From: CAZAOY01 sp964486925
GTDB taxonomy: Bacteria > Bacillota > Clostridia > Oscillospirales > Ruminococcaceae
Direction of reading: 5' to 3'
DNA: 33,934 nt
NCBI GenBank assembly: GCA_964486925.1
Contig: CAZAOY010000027.1
Coordinates: 1 to 33,934 of the forward strand
Positions within the stretch are counted from its first letter, which is position 1. Each line of letters starts with the position of its first letter. The notes beneath the pieces are model-generated. The model had not been told where the DNA came from and did no database searches. It saw nothing but the letters and a program-made list of their open reading frames with translations. Both the position numbers and the translations under genes were made by a program. Below are positions 7,749-16,091 of the stretch, one piece after another.

Positions 7749-8057
7749 CGTAAAATCTCAATTGTTCAGTACGATGTTGCCGCTCAACCTTACCGTTTTT
7801 TGTATTACAACAATTTGTTGATAGATATACAGATTACAGAGATAGTAATATTGCTAAGGGTGTATAAAGGTTGGATTCCATTTCGTTTGCCCAACGGTCC
7901 ATTAAGCACAAATATTACAAATATGACACGGATAAACTATTGAAAATTATTAAGGTTTTTGGTAATATATTATTAATGAACTGTTAAATGATTAGTTTCA
8001 TTCATTTTTTATTTAGTGGGTTAGCTTTTCGTCGTTAGCTTTCCTAAAATAATCTTT
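7749..8057. other. Stretch without a recognisable gene; possible degraded coding sequence
   Basis: Two plus-strand frames have protein-like composition but neither is intact. One ends at 7943. The other reads through a TAA near 7865 into a lysine-rich stretch and stops near 7986. No ribosome site, family motif or transposase signature was recognised. It may be the tail of something interrupted at the gap, or plain intergenic DNA. Confidence 0.3.
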
Positions 8058-8128
8058 GATAGTGCTAGCACTATCTTACAGTGTTAGAACTATCTTACAG
8101 TTTTAACTTGCCTTGGCGTAGCCGGCAA
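8058..8128 (+). promoter_or_regulatory. Palindrome-rich control region before the binding-protein gene
   Basis: GATAGTGCTAGCACTATC (8058-8075) is a perfect 18-bp palindrome. ACTATCTTACAGT occurs twice, 19 bp apart (8070-8082 and 8089-8101). TTGCC...GGCAA (8108-8128) encloses an inner GGC-GTA-GCC hairpin. Such a cluster upstream of an ABC transporter gene suggests operator sites. A clean -35/-10 pair could not be assigned. The palindrome shares ATAGTG/CACTAT arms with the repeat before the kinase gene. Confidence 0.55.
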
Positions 8129-8168
8129 TAAAATATGTGTTAATATTACGACGAAGAAAGAGGGTTGT

Positions 8169-9536
8169 ATGAAAAAACGTATACTGTCAGCTTTAGTATC
8201 AGCTTTGCTAGTTTCTACTATCTTTGCAGGGTGTGGAACTAACACAGCTAGTGGCTCTAAAGCAACCGAAGAATCTTCAAGCAGTGAGGTGGTAGAGGCT
8301 AAGGAAGAATCAAGCAGTGAAGCTGAAAAAACACAGACACCTACAGAGCTATCATTGTATGTATACTATGCAGATGCAGCGATAGAGCAGGTGGACAAAA
8401 CACTAGAGGAATTAAAGAAAATCTATCCTGATTTAACTTTAAAGATTGACCATCGCACAGATTCAGATGGTTCTGTACTTAAAACCAGAGCGGCTGTAGG
8501 AGAGCTTCCTGATATCTTTGAATCTTCAGGACAGCTAACAGAGGTACTTCAAAAATCAGGTGATTTATACAATCTTAAGGATGCTTTTAAAGAGAGTGGA
8601 ATCGAGAGCAAGTTTATCCCTGGTGTATTCGATAAGAAGGTGACCCCTGAGGGTGACTATTATGCAGTACAGGCAGATACACCGTCTACCTATACTATAT
8701 TCTATAATAAAGATGTATTTGGTGAACTAAAGCTATCTCCTCCAAAAAACTATGATGAATTTAAAACCGTTGTAAAGACACTTAAGGATAACGGCAAGAT
8801 TCCACTATCATTGTTTGCACAACAAAAATGGCCGGGGCTTCAGCTGTTTGACCTAGCAATTATTGGGCAAGGTCAGTTGGAAGGGCTTTCGGGGCTAGAG
8901 GATGGTAAGAATAAGATTACCGATGAACCATACGTTAAAGCGGCTAACAAGCTATCAGAGCTTGTATCATTAGGACTTGTTGGTAAGGGTGCACTTAATA
9001 CTAATGCCAGTCAAGCATTTGAACTGCTTGCTACAGGAGCGGCAGGTATGTTAGGTAACGGTGCATGGTACTTTAATGATGCGACCCTTGGAGGATACGG
9101 CGATAAGTTAGACTACTTTGAATACAACCCATTTGTAGATAAGGGTGACGAGGAGAAGTATCGTTATAATATGTCGGGAGGTCAGGGTGCTGTAGGCGGT
9201 TATGCAGTTAGTGCTAAAGGCAAAGACCCAGCGTTTGCAGCTAAAGTCTTAATGTCATACATAGAAGAACACGATAAGGTTTGTGCTGTACTAGGTAGTA
9301 TCAACCCATTAGTAGAGGATATAAAGCCGGCTGTTGCGCGGCCTGACTTCTATCAAAAATACGCTGACAGCGTAAAAGACTTTAAAACACTGTCTAAGTA
9401 TGAATGGGCACTCAATAACCAAGAGCTGATTGTAGCGCTTGAAGATAACAGTGAGCTGCTGCTAACAGGTACATTTAAGCCAGACCAGTTTATTAAAGAC
9501 CTAGAAGCTCAGATATCAGATGCTATTAACAGATAG
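8169..9536 (+). CDS. Sugar ABC transporter substrate-binding lipoprotein (family 1)
   Basis: This 455-aa protein is an extracellular solute-binding protein of the carbohydrate type. It starts M-K-K-R followed by a hydrophobic stretch and I-F-A-G-C22, a lipobox, so the mature protein would be lipid-anchored at C22. A serine/glutamate-rich linker (about 27-56) precedes the binding domain. Features such as P-D-I-F-E-S near 117, Y-T-I-F-Y-N-K-D-V-F near 177 and G-M-L-G-N-G-A-W near 298 are typical of sugar-binding proteins. AGAGGG lies before the ATG. It heads the locus: two permease genes follow after a hairpin. The ligand cannot be read from the sequence, but the YesM/YesN pair downstream is commonly linked to plant or host polysaccharide oligomers. 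Confidence 0.93.
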   Translation: MKKRILSALVSALLVSTIFAGCGTNTASGSKATEESSSSEVVEAKEESSSEAEKTQTPTELSLYVYYADAAIEQVDKTLEELKKIYPDLTLKIDHRTDSDGSVLKTRAAVGELPDIFESSGQLTEVLQKSGDLYNLKDAFKESGIESKFIPGVFDKKVTPEGDYYAVQADTPSTYTIFYNKDVFGELKLSPPKNYDEFKTVVKTLKDNGKIPLSLFAQQKWPGLQLFDLAIIGQGQLEGLSGLEDGKNKITDEPYVKAANKLSELVSLGLVGKGALNTNASQAFELLATGAAGMLGNGAWYFNDATLGGYGDKLDYFEYNPFVDKGDEEKYRYNMSGGQGAVGGYAVSAKGKDPAFAAKVLMSYIEEHDKVCAVLGSINPLVEDIKPAVARPDFYQKYADSVKDFKTLSKYEWALNNQELIVALEDNSELLLTGTFKPDQFIKDLEAQISDAINR

Positions 9537-9576
9537 CTGTAACATTGTACTCTAAAATATTATTACACGACTTTAT

Positions 9577-9610
9577 AAAAGCATCAAAATGTAGCCGTTT
9601 TGGTGCTTTT
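9577..9610 (+). terminator. Intercistronic hairpin between binding protein and permeases
   Basis: AAAAGCATCAAAA pairs with TTTTGGTGCTTTT around an 8-nt loop, ending in a T run. It probably acts as a partial terminator or stabilises the upstream mRNA, so the binding protein is made in excess over the permeases. Confidence 0.7.
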
Positions 9611-9642
9611 ACTATAACTAACAATGTAAAAGGAGATAACGC

Positions 9643-10527
9643 ATGAATCCTCTTTTTAAACGCAATAAACTGGGGCTTATTGTATTTGTAGCACCAACAC
9701 TAATACTGTTCTCATTAATTATGATTATTCCTTTAATACAGTCCTCTGTTATGAGTTTCTTTGAATGGGACGGGGTTAATAAAGCAGTTTTTAACGGCAT
9801 TGACAACTATACAAGGCTCTTTACCTCTAGGGATTTAGGAATTTCAATTAGAAATAGTATAATCTATTCTTTAGTGCTTACTGTATACCAGATAGGGTTT
9901 GCAACAATATTTGCCTTTTTAATTGTGAATTTTGAGCTTAAGGCGAGCCGCTTTTTTAAGGATGTGTACTTCTTCCCTGTACTACTGTCGGTATCGGTAG
10001 TAGCACAGCTGTTCATCTCAATGTATCATGGGGATTTCGGTCTGATTAACCAGCTTGCAAGGACGTTAAATCTAAACTGGGAACAAAACTGGTTAAACGA
10101 ACCTATTAAGGGACTTGTAGCAATAGTACTGGCGGATGCATGGAAAGGTATGGGCTATCACCTACTTATCATCTATGCCGCTATGAAGAACGTTCCTAAT
10201 ATGTTTTATGAAGCCTCCACCATTGATGGTGCAGGGAAAGCACGGCAGTTTTTTAGCATTACCCTTCCACTTACATTACCTACCATACGTGTCTGCTTTG
10301 TTATGTGTATCACCTTTGGGTTTAGAGCCTTTGAGATGATATTCCTAATGACAGCGGGGGGACCTGGTAACTACAGTTCTACCATGTCAATTATGATGTA
10401 CAAGGCGCTGTTTGGTCTGCAAAAGTACGGTTATGGTAGCGCTATATCGGTAGTTATCGTTGTTATCTGCGTAACGTTAATGCTGTCGATAAATAAATTT
10501 ACCGAGCGATATGAGGTTGAATATTAA
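9643..10527 (+). CDS. Sugar ABC transporter permease, MalF/UgpA type
   Basis: This 294-aa integral membrane protein has about six membrane spans. The cytoplasmic EAA loop reads E-A-S-T-I-D-G-A-G near residues 190-198, followed by F-x-I-T-L-P-L; this is the site that contacts the ATPase. It forms the transport channel with the next gene product. AAAGGAG precedes the ATG. It lies downstream of the binding-protein gene across a hairpin and 23 bp upstream of the partner permease. No ATPase gene is present in the window; many Gram-positive sugar importers of this class share one general ATPase (MsmX type) encoded elsewhere, which is the likely arrangement here. Confidence 0.93.
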   Translation: MNPLFKRNKLGLIVFVAPTLILFSLIMIIPLIQSSVMSFFEWDGVNKAVFNGIDNYTRLFTSRDLGISIRNSIIYSLVLTVYQIGFATIFAFLIVNFELKASRFFKDVYFFPVLLSVSVVAQLFISMYHGDFGLINQLARTLNLNWEQNWLNEPIKGLVAIVLADAWKGMGYHLLIIYAAMKNVPNMFYEASTIDGAGKARQFFSITLPLTLPTIRVCFVMCITFGFRAFEMIFLMTAGGPGNYSSTMSIMMYKALFGLQKYGYGSAISVVIVVICVTLMLSINKFTERYEVEY

Positions 10528-10550
10528 GTTAAATCTAGGAGGTGTTATCT

Positions 10551-11381
10551 TTGAAAAAGTTTAGTATTGGAAGAACATTAATATATATATTTATGTCAAT
10601 ATATGCCGTAGTATGTCTTTATCCTGTAATATGGATGGGGTTTTACTCGTTAAAAAGTAATGAGGAGATATTTGTAACAAACCCATTCGGCCCGCCACTA
10701 ACCCCGCAGTGGGGCAACTATGTAAAGGCTGTAACCCAGTTTAACATAGCAGTATACTTTAAAAACAGCGTAATAGTATCTATAGTATCTATCTTTATCG
10801 GAATACTTTTTGCACTGATGTTTACATATGTAATAGCTCGTGTAAAGGGGCGTACTACAAAGATACTTCACTCAGTTATTATGCTAGGTATGTTTATACC
10901 AATCCAAGCGGTAATGACACCGCTGGTAGTAATGGTGAGAAAGCTAGGATTTACTAACACACTTTGGGCACTTATTATACCGTATGTAGCGCTTAGCTTC
11001 CCCTTTGCAGTAATGGTGCTGTATGGTTTTTATGTAAACCTACCTATTGAATTAGAGGAATCAGCATATATGGAAGGTGCAGGGTTTTATAAAACCTACT
11101 TTACTATAATCCTGCCACAGATGAAATCTGCTATATCTGTACTGCTAATCTATCAGTTTATGTCGCACTGGAATGAGTTTAGCCTTGCACTAATACTAAT
11201 CACAAAGGACACATTAAAAACCCTACCGCTAGGGCTTGCGGGATTTTATGGGCAGTATTCCACCGATTGGGGTCCTGTTGGTGCTTGCTTAGTAATTGCA
11301 AGTTTTCCTGTAATAGTAATATACGTGTTCTTTAGTAATAAAGTAAGCGATGCTATGGCATTCTCCGGCATGAAAAACTAA
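10551..11381 (+). CDS. Sugar ABC transporter permease, MalG/UgpE type
   Basis: This 276-aa membrane protein has about six spans and an EAA loop, E-E-S-A-Y-M-E-G-A-G, near residues 169-178, as in the MalG branch. The TTG at 10551 is taken as the start because a perfect AGGAGG (10537-10542) lies eight bases upstream; a GTG at 10542 overlaps that ribosome site and is unlikely. It pairs with the preceding permease. The C-terminal S-D-A-M-A-F-S-G-M-K-N ending is typical of complete MalG-like proteins, so the gene is intact. Confidence 0.92.
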   Translation: MKKFSIGRTLIYIFMSIYAVVCLYPVIWMGFYSLKSNEEIFVTNPFGPPLTPQWGNYVKAVTQFNIAVYFKNSVIVSIVSIFIGILFALMFTYVIARVKGRTTKILHSVIMLGMFIPIQAVMTPLVVMVRKLGFTNTLWALIIPYVALSFPFAVMVLYGFYVNLPIELEESAYMEGAGFYKTYFTIILPQMKSAISVLLIYQFMSHWNEFSLALILITKDTLKTLPLGLAGFYGQYSTDWGPVGACLVIASFPVIVIYVFFSNKVSDAMAFSGMKN

Positions 11382-11394
11382 CTTGCTATATAAC

Positions 11395-11460
11395 TTGTGT
11401 TTTTGCTGTAAATGTGGTATAGTGATATAGTGGTATAGTGATATAGTGCTATATCACTAT
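11395..11460 (+). promoter_or_regulatory. Promoter with tandem and inverted repeats before the kinase gene
   Basis: TTGTGT (11395-11400) and TATAGT (11418-11423) are 17 bp apart, giving a possible promoter. Overlapping it are two exact tandem copies of GGTATAGTGATATAGT (11416-11431 and 11432-11447). A perfect palindrome follows with 12-bp arms (11435-11446 and 11449-11460) around TG. The arms contain ATAGTG/CACTAT as at 8059-8074. Autoregulation by the adjacent response regulator is a natural reading, but unproven. It could also act as a hairpin after the permease gene, although no T run follows. Confidence 0.55.
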
Positions 11461-11490
11461 AGTAGATATTTCATAGGAGTATGACAAATA

Positions 11491-13263
11491 ATGAAACCGT
11501 TTAAAAAGCTATCTATAAAAAGGAAGATTAACTACCTGTTTGTATTGTTCTTTGTGATGCTCATGTTATGTGTAATAGTTGTTATTAGACTGATTTACAG
11601 CAAAAATACAAGAGAGCTTGTGCTACAGTCACGTATGTACGAGGATAACCTAATAGCAAGGCAAGCGCAGATGATAAGTGATAATGTCAACAGTTGTGCT
11701 AACAGTGTTATTGTAAATATTAATAACGCTTTCTTTGGCAAGATACAGATAGGTACCTACCCTGATATATATAACAGTAACGTTAAACGAAGGATGTTTA
11801 ATATCCTTGAAAATTCAGCCCTTACCTTTTTAGAGGTAAGCCAGCTTACGGTGCTGTTTAATAACGGTGATATGTACAGGAAAGGCCTCTATGGCAGATA
11901 TGAGCAGTCGGTAGATAACACATCGCTGCTAGAGGTAATCTCTACTATGTCCATTGATACAAAGGGTCAGTGGTACTATGATATCGCACTGCCGACTACT
12001 AAAACTACTAAAAGCTCCGGCATTTACTATGTAAAAACCCTTAGGGATATCCAAAGGAATGTAACTGTAGGGTATGTTTTGCTTGAAGTAGATGAAAACA
12101 CATTATATATGCTTTATAAAAACGATGACCGCCTTGGTACAGTATCATTTTACATTGCGGAGAATGGCGGTGTTATAGTATCTTCTGATAATAGAGATGT
12201 TGTAGACGATGTAAAGCATGCAGGCAGTTACCTACAAAAGGTAGAGGTATCAAACAAGGCGTTGGAGTGGGTTGATAAAAAAAGAGATGACAAGAATTAC
12301 GTAGTGTCTGACATAACCTTTGGCAAAAGCTTTACACTTATCTCGGTATTAGATATTAAGTCAGCGTTATCCGTAGGGAACGACATTACAATTTACGTTA
12401 TATTTGTTGCAGTTGTTATACTTATAATATTTTATACGTTATTTCAGTTTATTGTATCAAAGATAACGGGTAACATAACAAAATTAGCAAACCATATGAA
12501 GCAGTTTAAAGCTACCTTGCCGCAGACGATACCCTCCCCTGAGGAACAAGACGAGATCGGTGTGCTAATGCACAGCTACAACCAGATGGTTACCATGAAT
12601 AAGGAGCTGTTTGTAACAATTGATAACGAAAAGCGTATAAAACGGCACATGGAGCTAGCACTACTGCAATCTCAAATTAAACCACATTTTCTCTACAACA
12701 CCTTAGATATAATTTTTTGCCTAAATGCTATGGGCAGGCAAGAGCAGGCTAGTCAGGTGACAAAGCTGCTGGCAGGATACTACCGTTTAGTGCTCAATAA
12801 GGGTGAGGAGTTAATCCCCCTAGAGCAAGAGATTGAGGCAGTGAGGAAGTATCTTGACATACAGGCTGTAAGATATAGCGACAATGTAAGCTATACTATT
12901 GATGTCCCGGAAGGCTTGTATGATTTTTGTATACCAAAGATTACGATACAGCCGCTTATAGAGAACGCTATCTATCATGGTATTAAACCAAAAGGCAGTA
13001 AGGGCAACATTGCAATTAAGGCAAGGGATATGGGAAGCAGGGTTTTAATTACCATTACTGATGACGGTGTAGGGATGACAAGTGATGTATTTAATGCTTG
13101 CATTAGCGGAAGACGCAAAGCAACGGATAGCGATGGCTTTGGGATAAAAAATGTAAACGATCGTATAAAGCTGTTTTATGGAAAGGACAGCGGGATAACG
13201 CTTGAGGAAGGGGTAGTTAGTACAGGAACAGCGTTAGTACTGTGCTTGTACAACAAAGATTAA
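11491..13263 (+). CDS. YesM-type sensor histidine kinase
   Basis: This 590-aa membrane kinase has one span at about 14-34, a roughly 260-residue extracellular sensor domain, a second span at about 297-318, a HAMP-like linker, and a LytS/YesM-type kinase core. The phospho-acceptor is H399 in Q-S-Q-I-K-P-H-F-L-Y-N-T. The ATP-binding N box is P-L-I-E-N-A-I-Y-H-G (N492), followed by D-D-G-V-G-M and a G-F-G-I-K-N-V-N box. It probably senses an extracellular sugar or the loaded binding protein and phosphorylates the response regulator encoded three bases downstream. TAGGAG precedes the ATG. Confidence 0.94.
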   Translation: MKPFKKLSIKRKINYLFVLFFVMLMLCVIVVIRLIYSKNTRELVLQSRMYEDNLIARQAQMISDNVNSCANSVIVNINNAFFGKIQIGTYPDIYNSNVKRRMFNILENSALTFLEVSQLTVLFNNGDMYRKGLYGRYEQSVDNTSLLEVISTMSIDTKGQWYYDIALPTTKTTKSSGIYYVKTLRDIQRNVTVGYVLLEVDENTLYMLYKNDDRLGTVSFYIAENGGVIVSSDNRDVVDDVKHAGSYLQKVEVSNKALEWVDKKRDDKNYVVSDITFGKSFTLISVLDIKSALSVGNDITIYVIFVAVVILIIFYTLFQFIVSKITGNITKLANHMKQFKATLPQTIPSPEEQDEIGVLMHSYNQMVTMNKELFVTIDNEKRIKRHMELALLQSQIKPHFLYNTLDIIFCLNAMGRQEQASQVTKLLAGYYRLVLNKGEELIPLEQEIEAVRKYLDIQAVRYSDNVSYTIDVPEGLYDFCIPKITIQPLIENAIYHGIKPKGSKGNIAIKARDMGSRVLITITDDGVGMTSDVFNACISGRRKATDSDGFGIKNVNDRIKLFYGKDSGITLEEGVVSTGTALVLCLYNKD

Positions 13264-13266
13264 TAG

Positions 13267-14817
13267 ATGTCTTATGGTGTACTTTTAGCGGATGATGAAA
13301 ACATTTTTTTAGAATTTTTGACTGGATTTGTAGACTGGGAGGGGAATGGCTGCTACATTAGCGGGGTAGCCAAAACAGGGGAGGAAGCGTTTGAGCTAAT
13401 AAAACAAACCGCCCCGGATATAGTGTTTTTAGATATTAATATGCCAAAGATAGATGGGTTAACGTTATGCCGCATGTTAAACGAGCTAGATATTAAACCG
13501 CGTGTGATTATTATGACAGCGCATAATGAGTTTAGCTTTGCTCACCAGTCGATAAAGCTAGGAGTATTTGATTACCTGCTCAAGCCGTTTGATAGTGATG
13601 AGCTGCTAACCGCGCTTAATAAATGTATATTGGATATAAGTAAAGAAAGGGAGCTTCGTCGTAAGGAGTATGAGAGGTTTTTTAGAGATTTAATACAAAC
13701 CGGGGCAACAAGCAGACTAGTCACTGATAATACATATCAGGAGCTATCTAAAAGACAGGCAAATTTTCTTGTTACGATAGTAAAGCCTTCTACGGCTAAA
13801 GCCTGTGATGAGGATTATCTATCTATTTTAAGTGCATATGAAGATGTATTTGCCAAGGAGATGATAGAAAGCTTTGTGGCTATTAATGATGATATCTATC
13901 TGGTGGTGGTACATATACTAAACAACAGCAATACTTCAGTAGAGCGGGTGGTATGGTGCTATGAGCATCTATTAGATTTGTACGACAATCTCTTTACCAC
14001 AATTGCAGTAGGGAGCTCTGTACAAGGATTAAGGCAGATAAGCAACTCCTACGAAAACGCAAATATAGCGTTTGAGAACAGTGTAAAGTACGAGCAGGTT
14101 GTTGTATCATACGACATTTTGCAGGAGTTAAACACACAGTATGCGTCTTATTCCAGTGATGATATAAACCTACTGGTAAAATACTATAAGCAGAATCAAT
14201 ATGACAGATTTGGTAGTATTATAGAAAGAATGTTTGGGCTAGAAAGCGGACAAATGTTTTCGTTGCAGTACGCTATATCAGTGTACCATTCCCTTTTTAT
14301 TAATATATCAGGACAGTTTAACAGGCATAAATCCAGTAGCAAAATAGATGAATATATAAAATCTAATAACAGCATAATGAAGGATTTAATGGAATGTGTC
14401 AGCACAACCCAGATGGTTGATACCTTAAAGGATTATATATGCAGAATGTTTAATGAGTATGTGGGGGAAGCTTTAACAAAAAAAGACACGCTGGTAGAAA
14501 AGGTAGAAACATATCTACAAGAAAACTACATGAACAGCGGCTTGACGGTGGACGATGTTGCAAAGCATATATTTTTTGAAAACAGTTATGTTAGGCGTAC
14601 ATATAAAGCGCTTACCGGACAGACGATTATACATAGACTAGAGGATATACGTATCGAAAGGGCAAAACTACTCTTACAAGAGGGATACAAGCATTCTGAT
14701 ATTGCTACCATGGCGGGTTTTTCTAATCAGTCTTACTTTAGCAAGCGGTTTAAGCTTATCTGTGGATATACACCGTCAGAATATCAGCTGATAAATAGAA
14801 CTAACATGAAAGGGTGA
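13267..14817 (+). CDS. YesN-type response regulator with AraC DNA-binding domain
   Basis: This 516-aa regulator has a receiver domain at residues 1-120 with phospho-acceptor D56 (V-F-L-D-I-N-M-P) and the conserved K in L-L-K-P-F. A roughly 280-residue middle region follows. The C-terminal AraC-type double helix-turn-helix spans about 415-513, ending I-A-T-M-A-G-F-S-N-Q-S-Y-F-S-K-R-F. Its start is three bases after the kinase stop, so the two are translationally coupled. It likely activates the transporter and UroD-like genes around it; the ATAGTG/CACTAT repeats at 8059 and 11443 are candidate targets by inference. Confidence 0.94.
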   Translation: MSYGVLLADDENIFLEFLTGFVDWEGNGCYISGVAKTGEEAFELIKQTAPDIVFLDINMPKIDGLTLCRMLNELDIKPRVIIMTAHNEFSFAHQSIKLGVFDYLLKPFDSDELLTALNKCILDISKERELRRKEYERFFRDLIQTGATSRLVTDNTYQELSKRQANFLVTIVKPSTAKACDEDYLSILSAYEDVFAKEMIESFVAINDDIYLVVVHILNNSNTSVERVVWCYEHLLDLYDNLFTTIAVGSSVQGLRQISNSYENANIAFENSVKYEQVVVSYDILQELNTQYASYSSDDINLLVKYYKQNQYDRFGSIIERMFGLESGQMFSLQYAISVYHSLFINISGQFNRHKSSSKIDEYIKSNNSIMKDLMECVSTTQMVDTLKDYICRMFNEYVGEALTKKDTLVEKVETYLQENYMNSGLTVDDVAKHIFFENSYVRRTYKALTGQTIIHRLEDIRIERAKLLLQEGYKHSDIATMAGFSNQSYFSKRFKLICGYTPSEYQLINRTNMKG

Positions 14818-14823
14818 ATATAA

Positions 14824-16068
14824 TTGGATAACGAAATGATTACAGCAAAGGAAAAAGATTATCTAAGGGAGCTTGCAAAAAAGCAGCTAGAGTATGCTAA
14901 CCTCCCCATTATGAAAGAACGTGAACGCCGATGGTACAACCATAATGACCTTTTGGGTGAGGACACAGGCATGGTAGTAATGGAGGAGCAAACCTTTCTT
15001 GATGAGATTTTACCTGCACCGAAATGCACTAATGAGTATGCAAAGCAGATAGAGCGTCAGCTTATGCAAAACATCTTATCCTACGAATTAATTGGTGATG
15101 ATAAAGTAACACCAGACTTTTTAGAGGTAGGGTTAGAGATAGATACTGACCAGTATGGAATAGGATTAGAAAAGACCTTTGCCAGTGATGGAATAGGGTA
15201 TCATATTAATCCAATTATTGAGACGGTCGAGGATGATTTTTGCAAGCTAATGCATTCTAGGTACATATATAATGAAACAGCTACAAAGCGTAATATAGAT
15301 ACGGCAGGTGAAGTATTAGGCGATATTCTTAAGATAAAAACAGTCAACAGGCATAACTACTGGAACTACTCAATCTCCCAAAAGGTAGTTGATTTGATGG
15401 GAATGGAGAATATGTTTTGCTCTATGATGCAAGAGGGGGACAGACTCCATGAGTTACTCGGCTTTATTACTGACGACATGATAAACTTCTTGCGCTTTCA
15501 GGAAGCGAATGGGTTAATCTATCTTAACAACCAAAATGACTATATGGGTAGTGGCAGTTACTGCTTTAACAACAAGCTTAACAAACAATCCACCGCTACC
15601 GGTGTAGTTAGCACAGACACATGGGGGCACATTAATTCGCAGGAGAGTGTGGGAATATCCCCAGAGCTGTACCATGAGTTTATCTATCCCTACTGTGCTA
15701 GGATTGCACAAGAGTTTGGTTTAGTATACTACGGCTGTTGTGAGCCTGTAGATGGATTTTGGGATAGCTCTATTAGCAGGTATGAGAACCTGCGTAAGGT
15801 ATCTATATCAGCTTGGTGCAACGAGGAGTTTATGTCACAGCGTTTAGCAAACAGCGGTATTATCTACTCTAGAAAACCGTCGCCAAACTTTTTAGGAATA
15901 CAGACAAGCTTTGACGAGGACGCGTTTAGAAAGTACATAAAACATACAGTATCATTAACAAAACAATGTAGGCGAGAATTTATCTTTCGTGATATCTACA
16001 AGCTACACAATAACATTCAAAAGATTAAACGTGCAGTAGAGATTGTACGTGAGGAAACTACAAGCTAG
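14824..16068 (+). CDS. Divergent UroD-family protein, zinc motif altered
   Basis: This 414-aa protein starts at TTG 14824, six bases after the regulator stop, with AAAGGGTG upstream; an ATG at 14836 has no ribosome site. It appears to be a distant member of the uroporphyrinogen decarboxylase/methyltransferase superfamily: V-G-I-S-P-E-L-Y-H-E-F (277-287) matches the family's S-P-x-x-F/Y segment, and Y303-G-C-C-E-P falls where methyltransferases have H-x-C. The histidine is replaced by tyrosine and the late cysteine ligand is absent, so classical zinc-thiol methyl transfer is doubtful. It has no signal peptide. Its place directly behind the two-component system and beside a second relative indicates a role in processing the imported compound. 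The specific reaction is unknown. Confidence 0.7.
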   Translation: MDNEMITAKEKDYLRELAKKQLEYANLPIMKERERRWYNHNDLLGEDTGMVVMEEQTFLDEILPAPKCTNEYAKQIERQLMQNILSYELIGDDKVTPDFLEVGLEIDTDQYGIGLEKTFASDGIGYHINPIIETVEDDFCKLMHSRYIYNETATKRNIDTAGEVLGDILKIKTVNRHNYWNYSISQKVVDLMGMENMFCSMMQEGDRLHELLGFITDDMINFLRFQEANGLIYLNNQNDYMGSGSYCFNNKLNKQSTATGVVSTDTWGHINSQESVGISPELYHEFIYPYCARIAQEFGLVYYGCCEPVDGFWDSSISRYENLRKVSISAWCNEEFMSQRLANSGIIYSRKPSPNFLGIQTSFDEDAFRKYIKHTVSLTKQCRREFIFRDIYKLHNNIQKIKRAVEIVREETTS

Positions 16069-16091
16069 AGCGTGAAAGGAATACTTATAAT

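Noticed and set aside
7545..7943. A 132-codon ORF running through the N gap
   Set aside because: It is open only because Ns do not form stops; the two flanks are duplicate sequence and the join is artificial.
10542..10550. GTG start for the second permease
   Set aside because: It overlaps the AGGAGG that serves the TTG at 10551.
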